From positions 5,404-69,403 of the forward strand of contig CAJJDP010000099.1 in NCBI GenBank assembly GCA_905182995.1: a stretch of DNA of 64,000 nucleotides, in the 5' to 3' direction. Origin of the DNA: Paramecium octaurelia (taxonomy: Eukaryota; Ciliophora; Oligohymenophorea; Peniculida; Parameciidae). The notes under the pieces were generated by a model. That model ran no database searches and was not told the DNA's origin. It saw only the letters and a program-made list of their open reading frames with translations. A program made the position numbers and the translations under genes. Of this stretch, positions 1-14,075 are shown in pieces (within the stretch, counting starts at the first letter, position 1; the number at the start of each line of letters is the position of its first letter).

Positions 1-381
1 ATTATTATGTTTTCAGATTATTTCTAAGTTGAAAGGTATTTTTCTTTTTGTCTTTGTTATTAATTGTATCTTTACCTTTTTAGAAACTAAAAATCTAAAA
101 TATTAATAATCATTTTTAAGACTAAACCTGCTTACTCTGTTTAGAATTTAATTTTAATGTAATAGTGTATAAAAATAAATCTCTAAAAATAGTAATTTAT
201 ACCACTCAAGAAATAATATATATTTTAATTTATATTTAACTAAAATGGTGTAGTCACTTGCTTGACATTGACTACTTTTGAAAAACATGTAATTATCTGT
301 CTTAAGAATTGAAACAAAAAACAAAAGTTATCAGAAAATGATTAAAATTGTAATTGAAATGTTTTTAATTAATAATCAAAT

Positions 382-1800
382 TCATTTTTGTTTTAAGTCC
401 TCTAAAAAGCAACTTCCTTTTGATTTAAAAAATGGTTTTAAATCTTTCCCTTAATGATTAATGAATTGTCCTTAGAGGATAAGTATTCCTGATGCTTCTA
501 ATAAAGGATTCCAACATATTCTAAGTATTGTTCGATCAGGATTAACTAAATAATAATAATAATAAATACCATTAGGCAAGCTACTATCTGATTGGAGTAT
601 TTCCTTTGATTTGTTTATATTCCAGAGATGGATAGACTTATCCCAACTACCAGATGTTAATGTAGTACCATCAGGAGAGTAAAAATTGAATTAACTGTTG
701 ATGAATGACCATCTAATTTTGCTTTTTATTATGCTGTCTTAACATCCATAAACGGATGGAGTTATCTTCACTACCAGATGCTAATTTAGTACCATCAGGA
801 GAGAAATTAAGTGACATAACTAAACTAGAATGACCCTCTAACTTATTTAACTCAATTATTTTAATGTTTCCCATTTACAATTGAACAATTAAGCTTAATT
901 CAATTTCAATCCACTTCGATCCACATTATCAAATTCTTGTCCATTGAAATTGCATCTTAGAAAATTTCCTCCAATCCAAGATTTATCTTTAATCCTTATA
1001 TTCTCAAAATATTATTATCTCAAATCCACTTTCATCTCTACTATTAAATTGAGTTAGTTCGCCAAATTAGATAAATCTCTCGTCAATAGCTGTCAATTGT
1101 ACCAGAAATTTCAAAAATTCAATTATATGCTAATCATAAGATATTTATTTTATTAAACCCTTTCTAATCTAATCATAGTTCTTAGTTGAATAGTTCTTCT
1201 TATTAAAGTCTATTTCACTAACATTTTCAATCATAAAAGCGACAAATTTTAATTGAGTTTTATCTTTAAAGAATTCTAAACAATTCTTTATTTTCTCATT
1301 TCTCAACATCTCAATTACCTCATTCAGGTAGGATACATCAATATTTTTGGTCTAAGTCAATACCTAATACAAATCCTCCTTTTGGTTATAAATTTATTTT
1401 ATTTCTTTTATGTTTACCCATGAATTATTTACCTTCTATTTTATGAATTACAGCATTCCTTACAATTCTGAATTAAACTATTCGCAAAAATCCTTAGTTT
1501 CTTTCCAATACTTTTTTGTCATTTCCAACTGCTTCAAATAAGATTCTTTCTAATTATTCCTGTCAACAAATATTTTTTCAATTATTATTTATACTAATTT
1601 TCTAAGTCAGAATTTGACAATTCTATAGGATTATCATTGTTTTTAATTCATAGAAAATTTATCTTCCATCTGAAGCAAATCATATATCTGGTTTATTGAT
1701 TCTGCTAATTCCTTCCAAATTTTTTAACTTATTTTGAGTTGAATAACAACTATAGGATTGAATATAATATTATTTGAAATATGTTAAATGAGAAATGACA
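382..1800 (-). pseudogene. Decayed coiled-coil/pentapeptide/WD40 gene
   Basis: Read on the minus strand in the ciliate code this is a relative of the intact genes at 3036 and 24702. It has an N-terminal coiled-coil part that jumps frame twice near 1560-1690, the helical segment ending in ..EFLKFLVQLTAIDERF, the pentapeptide block, two WD40 repeats instead of 14-15, and the conserved C-terminal tail. The family's 3' intron survives at 546-569 (24 nt, gtattt..tttag) and the tail after it is open to a TGA at 382-384. Single-base deletions break the frame after the pentapeptide block, in the WD motif (TTATGGATG for TTATGGGATG) and in the next repeat (TTTTTAC for TTTGTTAC). Most likely a pseudogene; sequencing error at some sites is possible. 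Confidence 0.85.
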
Positions 1801-3035
1801 TTTATCAATAAAAGTTTAGAGGAAGCTCAATAGCTATGAATTGTATAATTAAAATTTTACAATAAATAAAATAAATTTATTACAATTATTATATTGGACT
1901 CTAAACCTTATTCTATTTTCAAATGAAAAAATTTCCTTTAGTAATTGATTTGTGATGATAAAATTGAAAATTTAAACTAAAATATCTTAACCAAATTACT
2001 GAAATTTTGTTGAAATTTTTTAACATTAGGATAACATCTAACCCAACCCCAAGGAAGATTAACTTACCAAACTTTTCTCCAGATTTTATAATGCTTACAC
2101 TAAAAAAGATCTGTAGAGTTTCTATTTACTATGAAGATATTTGCCATTAAACCTGCTAATTATGCCCCATAATAGTCATTCATGCGATTTAGAATAATAG
2201 ATGAATTTAAGAAAAAAAATATTTCGAATGATACTATTTGGTTGAGAATTAACAAAATAGAATTTGAATCAATTTATTATGATTTATAAATAATTGAAGT
2301 GAAAGGATAGAACTGAACTCTGAATATTTTTGAAGTCTAGTAGATTAGAAGGATAGATATACAAAGGCTAAGGGCGGCTAAGCAGTCTGAAAATGGAGTG
2401 GAAGTTTCTTAAATATGACCTATGGAATTAAAGAATGACAATTATGGCTTGTAACAAGTAATTATCATGAAATCATAAATCATAATTATCTTATTGCTTT
2501 ATAAAAAGCAATTAATTCCTTTTGAACAGTTTTAGATGTATGAGGAGGATATATGTCTTATGCGAAGAACTACTTTGGCGATTTTCCTAATTAGGTTCTA
2601 AGTCTCTACTAATTATAATTTTCCAAATTTTGAATAATCGGTGGCTACTTCTTTCATTCATGCATCAAAACAGTAGAAAAAAAACAAAATAAGGTGTGTA
2701 TAAAAATTCTGAAATTGTATTATTAAAGACATTTACACATGTACTTGAAGTTAACTTTAATTTGGGTTCAAATTTTATGTCTAAATCTAGAGAACAATTC
2801 CCATGTCATGCTTATGGGGGGAGTTTGTAATAATTTTTTTTAATTTTTATTTTTTTCCCATTTTCATCGAGAATAAAGCTATGGAAAGGGTTATGTGCAT
2901 TCCATCATTAGAAATTACATCAAATCCAAATCTTCATTGTTGTTTCATCCTAAAAATATATCCAATATGCATTTGGTTTAAGAGTTTAAAATTCAAAATA
3001 AATTAATATAAATTCAAAATTATATTTAAAAGAAA
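1801..3035. other. No gene recognised
   Basis: AT-rich sequence with stops in all frames under the ciliate code. The apparent frame at 2803-3006 overlaps the leader of the WD40 gene and looks like chance. Confidence 0.5.
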
Positions 3036-5710
3036 ATGTCTAATAAAGGGAAGAGTGATTTGTGTGAGGTTTTATATTTTGTTTAGGATATAGATATTAA
3101 AATATTCGATGTTATAATAGAAATGCTCTTAAATGAAAGAATTTCAGATTCAATAGAATTTCTTTCAAAATAGTAAAATCAACTTAGTTTTGATGAATAA
3201 ATTGTTTTAAGTGAGAATTTATAGATTTTTGATAAGTAGTGGAAACTAGATTCTGTTAAAATTAACATTAAGAAAATTACGAATGTTCTCCAACAAATAG
3301 TTTTACATGACTTTAATACAACTAACTATTCTGTAGATGATTAAAGAAAAAATAAAGATATTCTTATTAATAAGATATCAAATTAATCCTAGGTTATTAA
3401 CTTTCTTAAGTTTCTAATAAAACTAACAAGTATAGATGACAGATTCATCTAAAGTGGATCAAATTCTCTTCATTTATTAGTTGAAATGAAGACTGACTTA
3501 AGGGATCAAAATTTTTAAAACATTAGGATTAAGGATACTTCTTTAAAGGGAGCAAACTTAGTAAGATGTGACCTAAGAGGATCCTAATTTGACAATGTCA
3601 TTATTAGTGGAATTAATTTGAATTAGGCAAAATTATTGAATTGTAAGTGGAGGAACTTAAGAATATATGAGTTAAATATATTAAATGGTCATAGCAAAAG
3701 AATTAATTATGTTTGCTTTTCTTCAGATGGTACTTCACTAGCTTCTTGCAGTGATGATTAATCAATTCGTTTGTGGGATGTGAAAACAGGTAGAATTAAG
3801 GATACAATAAGAGGATAGAGGCAGATAAAGTCAGTATGCTTCTCACCTAATAATAATACAATATTAGTTTTCAACAGCGGAAAATTTGTATACGCAAGGA
3901 ATCTAAAAACAGGAAAATATTTATCAAAATTTGATGGTCATTCTAGTTGTGTTAACTTAACTTGTTTCTCTCCTGATGGTAAATTACTAGCCTCTGATAG
4001 CGTTGATAACTCTATCCGATTATTGGATGTTAAGACAAAATAATAAATAGCTATATTAGATGGCCATTAATATTCTGTCAATTCAATTTGTTTCTCTGTT
4101 GATTGTTCAACTTTAGCATCTGGTAGTGATGATAAGTCTATCCATTTATGGGATGTTAAGACAGGATAATAAAACGCTGAATTATTTGGTCATTCTAGTG
4201 GAATTCTATCAGTCAATTTCTCTCCTGATGGTACTATATTAGCATCTGGTAGTTATGATTACTCTATCCTTTTATGGGATGTAAGGACAGGATAATAAAA
4301 AGCTAAATTAGATGGGCATTCAGGTGGAATTTTATCAGTCAATTTCTCTCCTGATGGTACTACATTAGCATCTGGTAGTAACGATAACTCTATCCGATTA
4401 TGGGATGCTAAAACAGGATAATACAAGTCAAAATTTGATGGTCATTAATATTCTGTCAATTCAATTTGTTTCTCTGCTGATTGTTCAATATTAGCATCTG
4501 GTAGTGATGATAAGTCTATCCGCTTATGGGATATTAAGACAGGATAATAAGAAGACAAATTAAAAGGCCATTCTATGACAATAAAGTCAATCTGTTTCTC
4601 TCCTGATGGTACTACAATAGCATCCGGTAGTTATGATAACTCTGTCTGCTTATGGGATGTTAAGACAGGATAATAAAAAGCCAAATTAGATGGTCATTAA
4701 AATTGGGTTAGATCAGTCTGTTACTCTCCTAATGGTACTATATTAGCATCTGGTAGTTATGATAACACTATCCGTTTATGGGATGTAAAGACAGGACAAC
4801 AAAAAGCCATATTAGATGGAAATTCACTTTATATTAATTCAATTTGTTTTTCTTCTGATGGTACTACTTTAGCATCTGGTAGTGATAATAGTTTTATCCG
4901 ATTATGGGATGCTAAAACAGGAGAATGCAAGGCAAAATTCGATGGTCATTAATATTCTGTCAATTCAATTTCTTTCTCTGCTGATTGTTCAATATTAGCA
5001 TCTGGTAGTGATGATAACTCTATCCTCTTATGGAATGTAAAGACAAGATAATAACAAGCCAAATTACTTGGCCATTAATAATCAGTTAACTCAATTTGTT
5101 TCTCTGTTGATTGTTCAACTTTAGCATCTGGTAGCGATGATAAGTCTATCCGTTTGTGGGATATTAAGACAGGATAATAGAAAGCTACACTATATGGTCA
5201 CTCTGGTCAAATCAAGTCAGTATGTTTCTCTCCTGATGGTACTACATTAGCATCTGGTAGTTTAGATAACTCTATCCTTTTATGGGATGTTAAGATTGGG
5301 GATCAAAAGGCCAAATTATATGGCCATTCAGGTGGAGTTTTATCAGTCAATTTCTCTCCTGATGGTACGAGATTAGCATCTTGTAGTATAGATAAGTCTA
5401 TCCGTTTATGGGATCTTAAAATTGCAAAGGAGACTTTACCTCAAACTAAATTTTTCTAAGAACTACTTTTACAGTTTAAAATGCCACTTTAATGTTTATC
5501 GATAATTTAAAATGGTATTTCTTATATTATTCTTTAGCCTATATTGATAGTACAATTCTACAGATATGTTAAAACCCAATTTTAACAGCTGAAGGAACTC
5601 TAATCTTCAAAGGAGAATTTATAAATTTTTAAGGCCATGATCTAAAATCCTTATTAAAATCAAAGGGATGTTGGATCTTAGAAAACTAAGTGGAATAGCA
5701 ACCAAATTGA
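3036..5710 (+). CDS. Pentapeptide-repeat / 14x WD40 protein, intact
   Basis: Two exons joined over a 23-nt intron (5515-5537, gtattt..tttag). Spliced length is 2652 nt, 883 residues, open throughout with TAA/TAG read as Gln. Residues 1-150 are helical and acidic. About 151-205 is a pentapeptide-repeat block ([19 protein letters not shown]), a right-handed beta-helix in known families. From about 217 to 795 come 14 WD40 repeats of about 42 residues with the FSPDGTx[17 protein letters not shown] signature, enough for two seven-bladed propellers. The last 88 residues, encoded across the intron, form a tail shared by every family member here (..LKSLLKSKG..). WD40 propellers are protein-interaction scaffolds; the target is unknown. 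The ATG is the first in frame and matches the paralogue's start. Confidence 0.93.
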
Positions 5711-6207
5711 TTATTAAACAAAAGTTTTACAAGATTAAATTTTATTTTATATTACATATTAAGTTAAAATAGAAATGATACAAGGATGCTAATTTGATAT
5801 TTACAATAATATGATTTATAGAAATTGATTGAGATGATATTTTCTTTAGTTATGGTAATTTTATCAAAAGATTAATTTCTATAATATTTACTAAATTTAA
5901 TCTCCATATTGATGCGATCAAATTTTTAGAATTGCACCTATTATTTCATATAATTATTTGCAGAACTAATAATATATTAATGAATATGATCTAATTTGAC
6001 TTTTATTTAAAGGTTTTTTGAATACTTTTTGACCTGAGACACATTTAAGAATACAAAAGAAACAATCAAAGATATTATGGAAGCAATTTGATTAAATCAA
6101 TTAGTTCAAATGTAATAAAAAATGGTTTCTGTGAGTAATATTTATAATGAATAGAAAACATCTAGGTTTAAGTCAAATTTGTAGTGATTCATAAAATAGA
6201 AATTATT
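5711..6207. other. Intergenic, no gene recognised
   Basis: AT-rich, stops in all frames, no repeat or RNA structure seen. Confidence 0.5.
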
Positions 6208-6825
6208 ATGATTGTTAAAGAATACATGATCTAAATATCGGACTCTTCAAAATGTAAATAAGTATGGAAGTAATATAAACAGTTGAAAGTATTTGAAGAA
6301 TAAACAAAAGAAAGCATAAAAAAAAAATCTGATTTATTTACCTAATTATCACAAATGAGAAAGTATTACAATAAAAATAAAAAGAATGAAATAAGTGAAA
6401 AATTTATTGCAGAATAATTCCTAAGTATTGATTAGATTAAATAATCAAATTAATTAAAAGATTTAATTCAAGCAATCAGTGATTAATCATTGTTGAATGA
6501 TTTTAAATAATTAATTTAAAAAAAAGGAAGTCATATAGTTGCAAATAAAAAAAAATTAGACTAGATTTAAAAGGAAATTTTATATCATTAGTAACTTTGC
6601 AATTAATAGATTAATAAGATATTTTAGAATAATTTAGATATATTGAAAATACAAGTACCAAATTAATAAGTTTTTAGAGGGAAGTTTGTCAAAGAATATT
6701 TTGATTTTTCTCCAGTAACTAATTGTATTTAGAAAGTTCAACAAATATCAATGGAAGATGAATTGCTTAAAATGAATAATGAAATTATATATTATCAGTG
6801 TCATTATTATAAGAATCTAAATTGA
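6208..6825 (+). CDS. Coiled-coil ORF, unrecognised
   Basis: An open frame of 205 codons plus TGA, with an upstream in-frame TGA near 6150. The product is rich in Lys, Gln, Glu and Leu in heptad-like order (e.g. DQIQKEILYHQQLCNQQINK) and so probably helical coiled coil. It resembles the middle part of Paramecium B-box/coiled-coil proteins such as that at 34525, but I see no zinc-binding box or repeat domain attached, so it could be a truncated relic. Start uncertain: ATGs at 6208 and 6226 are both in frame. Confidence 0.45.
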
Positions 6826-7129
6826 CGAAGAAATATTAGAAGAGAAAATAGTGAGAAATTATCTAATAAAACAGAATACTCAATGTTTAAGATTATTGAG
6901 TAATTGAACTGTTATTAATCAATGGTAATATTAAATATTTAGTCACCTTTCATATGTTAATTTGAGAGTTCTCAATTTTGAGGTATTAAAATTAGTTTCT
7001 TCTTCATTATAAGTATATGTAGAAGTTAGATTCTACCAACCTTATAATCTTAGAATTAATGCTAATAAAATTAAGTGGATTACTTTATTTAAAACAAAAA
7101 ACCAATAAAAAAGGCATTTAATATAAACA

Positions 7130-9690
7130 AACACCTCCTGTGATTCTAAACTAGATCATTAAACAAAAATGGTAATCATAGTCATTAAGTCCACATCATT
7201 ATTTATCATCCTAACCCAATACCATCAAATAATTTAAGGGCTTGAAGAATGTGATGATGGAAACGAAGTTCAAAATGATGAGTGTTATTAGTGTAAATTT
7301 GAATGCGATGTTCATTGCATAAATTGTTAATTTGGGAAATTTCATCGTCAATTAAATTGAATTTCCCTAATGCTATCCAGAAATATTCCCCTATCTAAAT
7401 AATTGCCTTATTGTTGAATAATAAAAATGTAAGGTTGAAAATTCAGAATATAATAGAAATTATTTTCCAAATTTTGGAGATTGAATTAAAAATAATAGGA
7501 CTTTAAGAATGCAGATTTGATAAAGATGTCTAAAACTATGGATAGTATTAATGTAAATTATATTATGATGTTCATTGTATAATTTATGATTTTGGGAAAT
7601 GTCAAGAGAGTGTGATCCTGTATATATTTTTTTAGACAATTAGAAAAATTTTCCCTATTGTCATCCTGAAATAATCTTATATCTAGATAATTGCCTTATT
7701 TTAGAAGAATGCATTTGTAAGGAATGCGTAGTTGGATATTAATAAGAGAATGAATATTGTTATCCAAATTGCGGAGATGGTAAATTCCAATGTCAGTAAA
7801 ATTGTATAATATGTATTGAAGGAGTGTGTAATTAATATTGTTAAGAGGGTTTCGTATTTATGGATTAATCTTGCATATCAATATGTGGGGATGGAATTAT
7901 AACAAACTTGGAAGAATGTGAGGATGGCAATAATATAACATATGATGGTTGTTATTTATGTAAATTCTCATGTCCTTTGAATTGTTAAGAATGTTTAAAT
8001 GGGTATTGTCTATAATGTAATACTGAGTACTAATTATTATCAAATAATCAATGCGACTTCATTTTGTATAAAGAATGTGATGATTATAATAATGATGCAT
8101 TGGATGGTTGTCATCAATTTTAGGTCCAATTAAATTGGGCGTGCAAACGACTCAATTAAGAAACCTTCAGTGAGTGCTCATATTTTCAATATCTTAATTG
8201 CTTATTCGATACAAAAAGATGCTTTGGAATAAATAATATGTAACACTTAACTTTAGGTAGCCTGTTAAAGCTGGAAAAAATCAAATACTTTTAGAAGCAT
8301 TCATTTATTCAATATTAAATATACATCAATCCGAATATATCATTAAGACATAAAGTAGCCAAGAGATTAGCAGTACCATTTAAATTGTTAAGTATTAGTT
8401 AGAAATTGAAATATTTTAACTTCTAGAATTCAAACCTATCTTAAATATCGATTTCCCTGAAGAAATTACTAATTAATATGATTCCATGCTCTTTATAAAA
8501 GCATATCATATAACCTTATAATTTCCTACATATTTAAACGAAAAATAGACATATTAATCAGAGATCGTGTAAAGGGTGATTAGATACGCTATTTATTCAT
8601 ATGGTGGAGTTTGCACTCTTATGATTTTTTAAGGTAGATATGAAGTTTTAATTGAAATAATCAACTTATTATCATTTCAAAATTATCTTAGATATGAATG
8701 AAACTTTGGAGATATTTACACATTAATGTGAATTTTCCTTAAAACCATTTTGAATCTTATGACTTGTTATCTGTCGAAGCAATCTATTAGTTATTAAATG
8801 TTGAGAAATTAGAAGGAGTGTTGCTTTACAATTAATTTAAAGAAGCAACAGGAAAATTCCAATTTTATAATTAAAATGTTGATTATTATCAAATCTTGAA
8901 TGGTAATTAATCCAATCTTCATTTTATTTACTTTTGATTATCAATTGGAACCAAGAAATTCATTTTATCTAATTATTTCAGAACCAGAATATAAATTTAT
9001 TCGGTTTAATATAGCAACAATTCAGGCAAATAGGTCTCTTCTAAATTTTTTTGTGGCTTTATAAAAGATGTCAATAATTAATTGGAGTCGTAGATGTAAT
9101 TAGTAAAATGGATTAAAAACAATATTATTAGTAAATGGATGGGATCTGATATTTCAAGGAATGCTTTACTTGAAACATTTGTACGATGATGAATTCAGAG
9201 AGATCTTATCCTTAGCGCTTGCTTTAGTTCTAATTTTTTTTTACATAATTTTTATCCTTAATTCAAACAATTTATTCCCTAAATATAAATAGATTAAAAT
9301 TAAAAAATTAAAAGAAAAAAGATTTGAGGTTTTTAATATAGGAGTCTCATTTTGTTTCATAGGCTCATTGATTTTTCTAGAAAGTTCAGAAATTTTATGC
9401 AATTACAACTAGTTTACAACTATCGAAAAATTATCAGATCATATGTTTTATAAATGGCAGTTTAAATTTCTGTATTCATTTTTACATTAAGCTCTTTTGT
9501 TTACATAAAAGAAGCTGCTAATTATATAAATGGAGAAATGAAAATAAAATGCGGTTATTTCAATATATTTCTACTTTCTTTTGGGGCATTTATTGAATTA
9601 TCCTAGATCATTATTGAGTAAATTTAATATTACTTTGGGATGAGTAATAAAAAGAAACAGAAACCTAATCAATTAGATTAATTCATATTT
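7130..9690 (+). pseudogene. Decayed cysteine-rich multi-pass membrane protein gene
   Basis: The family has repeated cysteine units of the form EECDDGN..x..DGCYxCxFxC (growth-factor-receptor/furin-like cysteine-rich), followed by a membrane part. Such units appear near 7238 and, best, in the open stretch about 7690-8579 (CGDG..EECEDGN..DGCY). The C-terminal membrane part lies at about 9190-9690, with hydrophobic segments near 9210-9260, 9330-9370 and 9560-9620. In-frame TGAs and frame jumps occur at about 7355, 7485 and 9490, and no single frame joins the parts. A second member of this kind lies at 39290-42560. Confidence 0.75.
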
Positions 9691-10013
9691 AATTAATGAT
9701 AAATTTTGAATTAAGATTTATAGGAACTAAACTTTTTTCACATTTACTTTCATTTATAATATAAAGAATAAATTGAAATAATTTCTAAATTGTCATTAGA
9801 GGATCTTCAAATAAAAAATCTTAGTATTTATGCTTTGCTTACATCAATAATTTTGAATATTTTCTAAATATTTTGAAAAAATTGAATATATTTTAATTAT
9901 CTTCTCTCCTAAGTGAGTATTCTCCTTTTGATTTCATAAATATTACAAATGAGAGAAAAATTCAAAATTATTAATTATTTTTAGCATCAAATAATATGTC
10001 TTCAAAAGTACAA

Positions 10014-13000
10014 TCATTAAAAACCTTAAGTCTCTTTATTAAATAATATAAATGAATAAATAGACACTTAGACATTCACTTAAGTGTTTTATGTTGAGTC
10101 AAACCCTTTTTTGCCTGCATTTATTAGCAATTGATTTTCTTTGTTTAAATAATATTGATCTGATAATATACATAGTTTGAGTAATTTATCAATTTGTTTC
10201 TCATTTATTTCCCAATTTTTGGAGAAAAAATAATACAGTATACAGTTTCTGAAATTAAAGTTTCTAAAATAATTATAATTTTTGAATGACTTATGATATT
10301 ATAAAATATTGATCAAGAAGATTAAAAAGTAGAAGAAACCTTATGTGATTTATATACTACTTAACATCAACTGAAGAATATTTGCTATTATGAAGACATA
10401 AAAGGGCAGAAATTAGCTCAAGAAGCATATAAAATCTTTCTTAATCTTTTGAGCGAATCTGCGTCTAGCTATGTACTTGATTCTATTATTTTCTAAAGTA
10501 AATAATTTTTTAGTTGATTTATGAAGAATTACTTTTTCTGAACAGACTCCAACTTGGAAATATGTTAATATATCATCTTATAATATAATTTATTATTGAA
10601 TTCTACAGGCATTTATTTTTTTTTATATAATGCGATTTTGGGTCACATTTTATATAGTAGGCTGATCTAGTTTGATAATTTTAAGATTTTCATTTGTTGC
10701 AAACAACTATGGTTTCAAAATTTCATTTTGTTTATTTCTTCAATTATACTTCTTTTTTNAACCCAGATGTGAAGTCTAAAAATAGTTTAGATCATATTAA
10801 TACTTAAAAAGAGATATGATATCATTAATTTCTTCTTTCAATATCCAAAATAGCATTTATTAGCTCATTTATGTTTCCAACATAATATGAAATTCTTGAG
10901 GGGAGATAAATCCTTTGTTATTTACATATTCTAGATTAATATTTAGAATATTCTTAATCGCAGATCAGCATTCAAATATCGACATATGATAATGTCAAAA
11001 AGAAATGGGCCTATTTGAAAAATAATCCAGAAAGAGTAAATATCCTGATATTATATTTAGTGTAAAATAATATCCTTTTCCATAAAAAGTAAAATTCCTC
11101 AAAGAATTATGTTAAATTATTACTAGTTGAGCATTGTTATTACAAGTAACTGTATCCGAAAATTCCAGTTTAATAGAAGACCAGATTTATATTTGAAATT
11201 TTTCAATTTGATCAATCGTATTTTTAATTTTTCTTATTTAATGTTTATGGGAAATTTTCCAACCAAAACCTTTTATAAACAGAAATTTACAGGATTGTAA
11301 AAATGAATATAATTTTTATTTAATAACTGATGTTTATAAACTTTTGGATTTGAGAAGTGTTATAAATAATTAAATTATACCTTTGATTAAATTACCTATT
11401 ACACAATACATGAATCTAAAGTGTCCTTCTAATATTATTAGCAATTCTTATTAATTGTCTAATTCACTGGAAATAAATTAATTGTTTATTTCATATAAGT
11501 TATGATAATTGTATTTTAGATAAATATGTCTTGATTATAATAAAATCAGGATAGATTTAAAGATGCTTAATAATTTAGAATAAAATTCAAACAAAAAAGG
11601 ATCACTTAATTTATTTAATTTTATAGCGTAATCTTAGACTTCGCCCTTTTATTATAATTAGAATGTATAGAATAGCAAAAATATTTCATTAGCTCTCTTA
11701 ATAAAATGATTATTTTTATAAATTTCACTTCATTTATCTATATCATTTGATGCTGCTGAATAATTAATACTTCTGGGATTAAAGTCGTTTTTACTATTTT
11801 TTCATTGTTACACTATTCGTTAAGAGATTAATTATGTAATATTTTTATGCCAAAGGGTTTATTAGAAAATAAATCTCAAGATTATCAATAATTATCATTT
11901 ATATGTTAAAATGGTTTTAGGATATTCATTTAATTCAATACATAGAAAAATTTAAGTAGAAATTAAAAAGGTTATAATTTGAAGAGATATAGATGGTGGA
12001 TTCTTTTGTTTGATAAACCATATTGAGAAGATTTTTAAGTGGATCTGTAACAGCCAAAAATTTTAATGGATTATTCAGCAATTATGTTGATAGTTTACAA
12101 ATGGAAATCATTCTGATAGATGTGATATTGTGATTCGGAAGGCTATTTCTTTTCGATTATATTTAATAGCTCCACTTCCTTTCAAAAACAGAAGTTAAAG
12201 CACCATCAAAGACTAAAAAATTCATCATTTCGTATTTTACATGTATAATGAACCTAAGATTTTAATATTTGTGCTGTTATTTCAAAAATTAATTGCTTTA
12301 GCCTGAAAATTCAGCCTGCCATGTGTAGTGACAAACTTTAAGTTTGCTTACATAAAATCTACTCACTATCAAAATAAAAACAGTTTTGACATATTCAATT
12401 TAAAAATAATTTTAACCATGAACAAAAGCATATAATTATATCTCGGAACAAGGGTCTAAAGAAATGCAATAAAATATAATCAATTGATTTCAAATTTAAT
12501 GGTTACCACTTTCTTACGTTAGTATAATTTTATCTGAGCTACTTTTGAAGTTATTCTACAGAATCTGGAGCCAATTTTAATTCATTAAGTTACCCAATAA
12601 ATGCCCTTCGACTTCTTCTTATTCATTATGCAAGTTTTCTTTTTTCTAAGAAATACCTAATAATTTTGTTGCATCTAATACTATTTAGGTTTGACTTATT
12701 TAATTAAGAATATGTCTTCTTACTAATTATTGAATGTACTTTGATTACTTTGTTATGAAATATAAAAGATTATCCCAATTTATATTACCAAATCAAATAA
12801 GATACATTAAAAATAAATTGGATGTATCTTTTTGAAGAAATTTAAATATTATCTTTGAAAGAGACATGATAATTACAAACGCTTTCAAGGCTTAAGTCTA
12901 TATAACAATTTTCTTTTGCACTTGGGGTAAAGGCTTAAAATTGAGCAAGGTTTTACTCTCATCAATTTAATGTTAAGCAATATTATTATTTATATTAAAA
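10014..13000 (-). pseudogene. Decayed large coding region, multi-pass membrane-like
   Basis: Minus-strand frames read as protein-like sequence in pieces. One piece is about 12740-12490 (QIVLDATKLLGIS), then about 12340-11940. One long open stretch runs from about 11725 to 10990, and another from about 10737 down to the TGA at 10014, with clustered hydrophobic segments near 10370-10280. The pieces are in different frames, and a single N sits at 10759. Order and composition suggest one old gene read leftward. I do not recognise the family. A large polytopic ciliate membrane protein is the best general description. Confidence 0.45.
10759..10759. other. Single N (assembly uncertainty)
   Basis: One undetermined base inside a T-rich run. 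Unlike the other gaps in this window I see no repeated flank around it. It may contribute to the broken frame at 10014-11040. Confidence 0.9.
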
Positions 13001-14075
13001 TCATCTTCACTTCAAGAAAAAGTAAAATCTCAAAACATAGAGGAGCAAATCGAACTCATCAAAAGAATCTTAAAAAACATATCCATTCGAACTCTCTAAT
13101 ATAAGATCGATGAGAACCAGTAGATTAATATAAAACTAGTATCAGCCTGATAAACCTTTAATGAAAAATCTTAAAGTTGGGTAAATATATTAAAAACTTA
13201 ATGATTGAATGATTTATAATTGGGTTGATTAATTATCCAAAGTTCTGACTAATTTAATTTATCCTTGCTCAAAGAAATAATTCTATTATATACTCTTATG
13301 TTTAAAATAATTTAGTGTTGGTGATAATAATTGGTAAGCAATTTAGATAGCGTAGTATTAAAGAATATGTCTAAATAAATTAGAAAAACAAGGAACAATT
13401 TGTTCATACATTTATTATGAATTCAATAAAGCTATTATATCAACATATTTCTCAATCTCTTAAATTTTAAGTTTCAATAAATCATTTACTTAATGAGAAG
13501 GTTTCAAATTAAAATCTGTTATTAAGTTTAATGGACTATTTAGTCCTATTTGCAATAAATTGATAAAAGAAAAGATTACTAAATTACTAAATATTGCTAG
13601 AAAATCATAATGAAAAATATTTTTCTTAATTCTTAATAACACAACAGTCGAATTTCTGAATTATTTTATTTATCAGTTTCAAATTTCTATTAGATTGTGC
13701 ATGAATTTCAACGCGTTTTTTTTATTTATTCATCCCAACAAGAACTAAATTCTCCTTTTAATTGCAAATGATTTGATATTTATTCCTACACTTTGAATGA
13801 TAACCAATATCTTGACTTTAAAATTATAGATAGCAAGAAATCTCTAGCTGATGATTCAAAAAATTATTAGATTTTCTCTCTTTTTCTTACAAAGAAATTC
13901 TAATATTCTTTGAAATTATTAATAGATAACTTTTGATCAAAATTCTTAGATATTCTATTTTTCTAATAAAATTGTTAGAAGGGTATTAATGCACAATGAA
14001 ATTTATTTGTTAATTAAATGTTTAAGTTAAAAACAGTCACAAACAATTATTATAAAAAAATAAATTAATAAAAAT
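13001..14075. other. No intact gene seen
   Basis: AT-rich. A plus-strand coding-like patch of about 50 codons near 13785-13940 is bounded by TGAs on both sides and cannot be extended. Confidence 0.4.

Noticed and set aside
2803-3006. Short plus-strand frame before the WD40 gene
   Set aside because: It ends only in the standard code, and under the ciliate code it runs out of frame into the real WD40 coding sequence.
3680-5430. WD40 repeat array as a DNA satellite or CRISPR-like array
   Set aside because: The 126-bp periodicity is fully explained by WD40 coding repeats in one open frame.
3036-5710. Retained germline excision segments (TA-bounded) inside the intact genes
   Set aside because: The intact WD40, TPR, 1255-residue and ADP-ribosyltransferase-domain genes are open without removing anything except GT/GC..AG introns.
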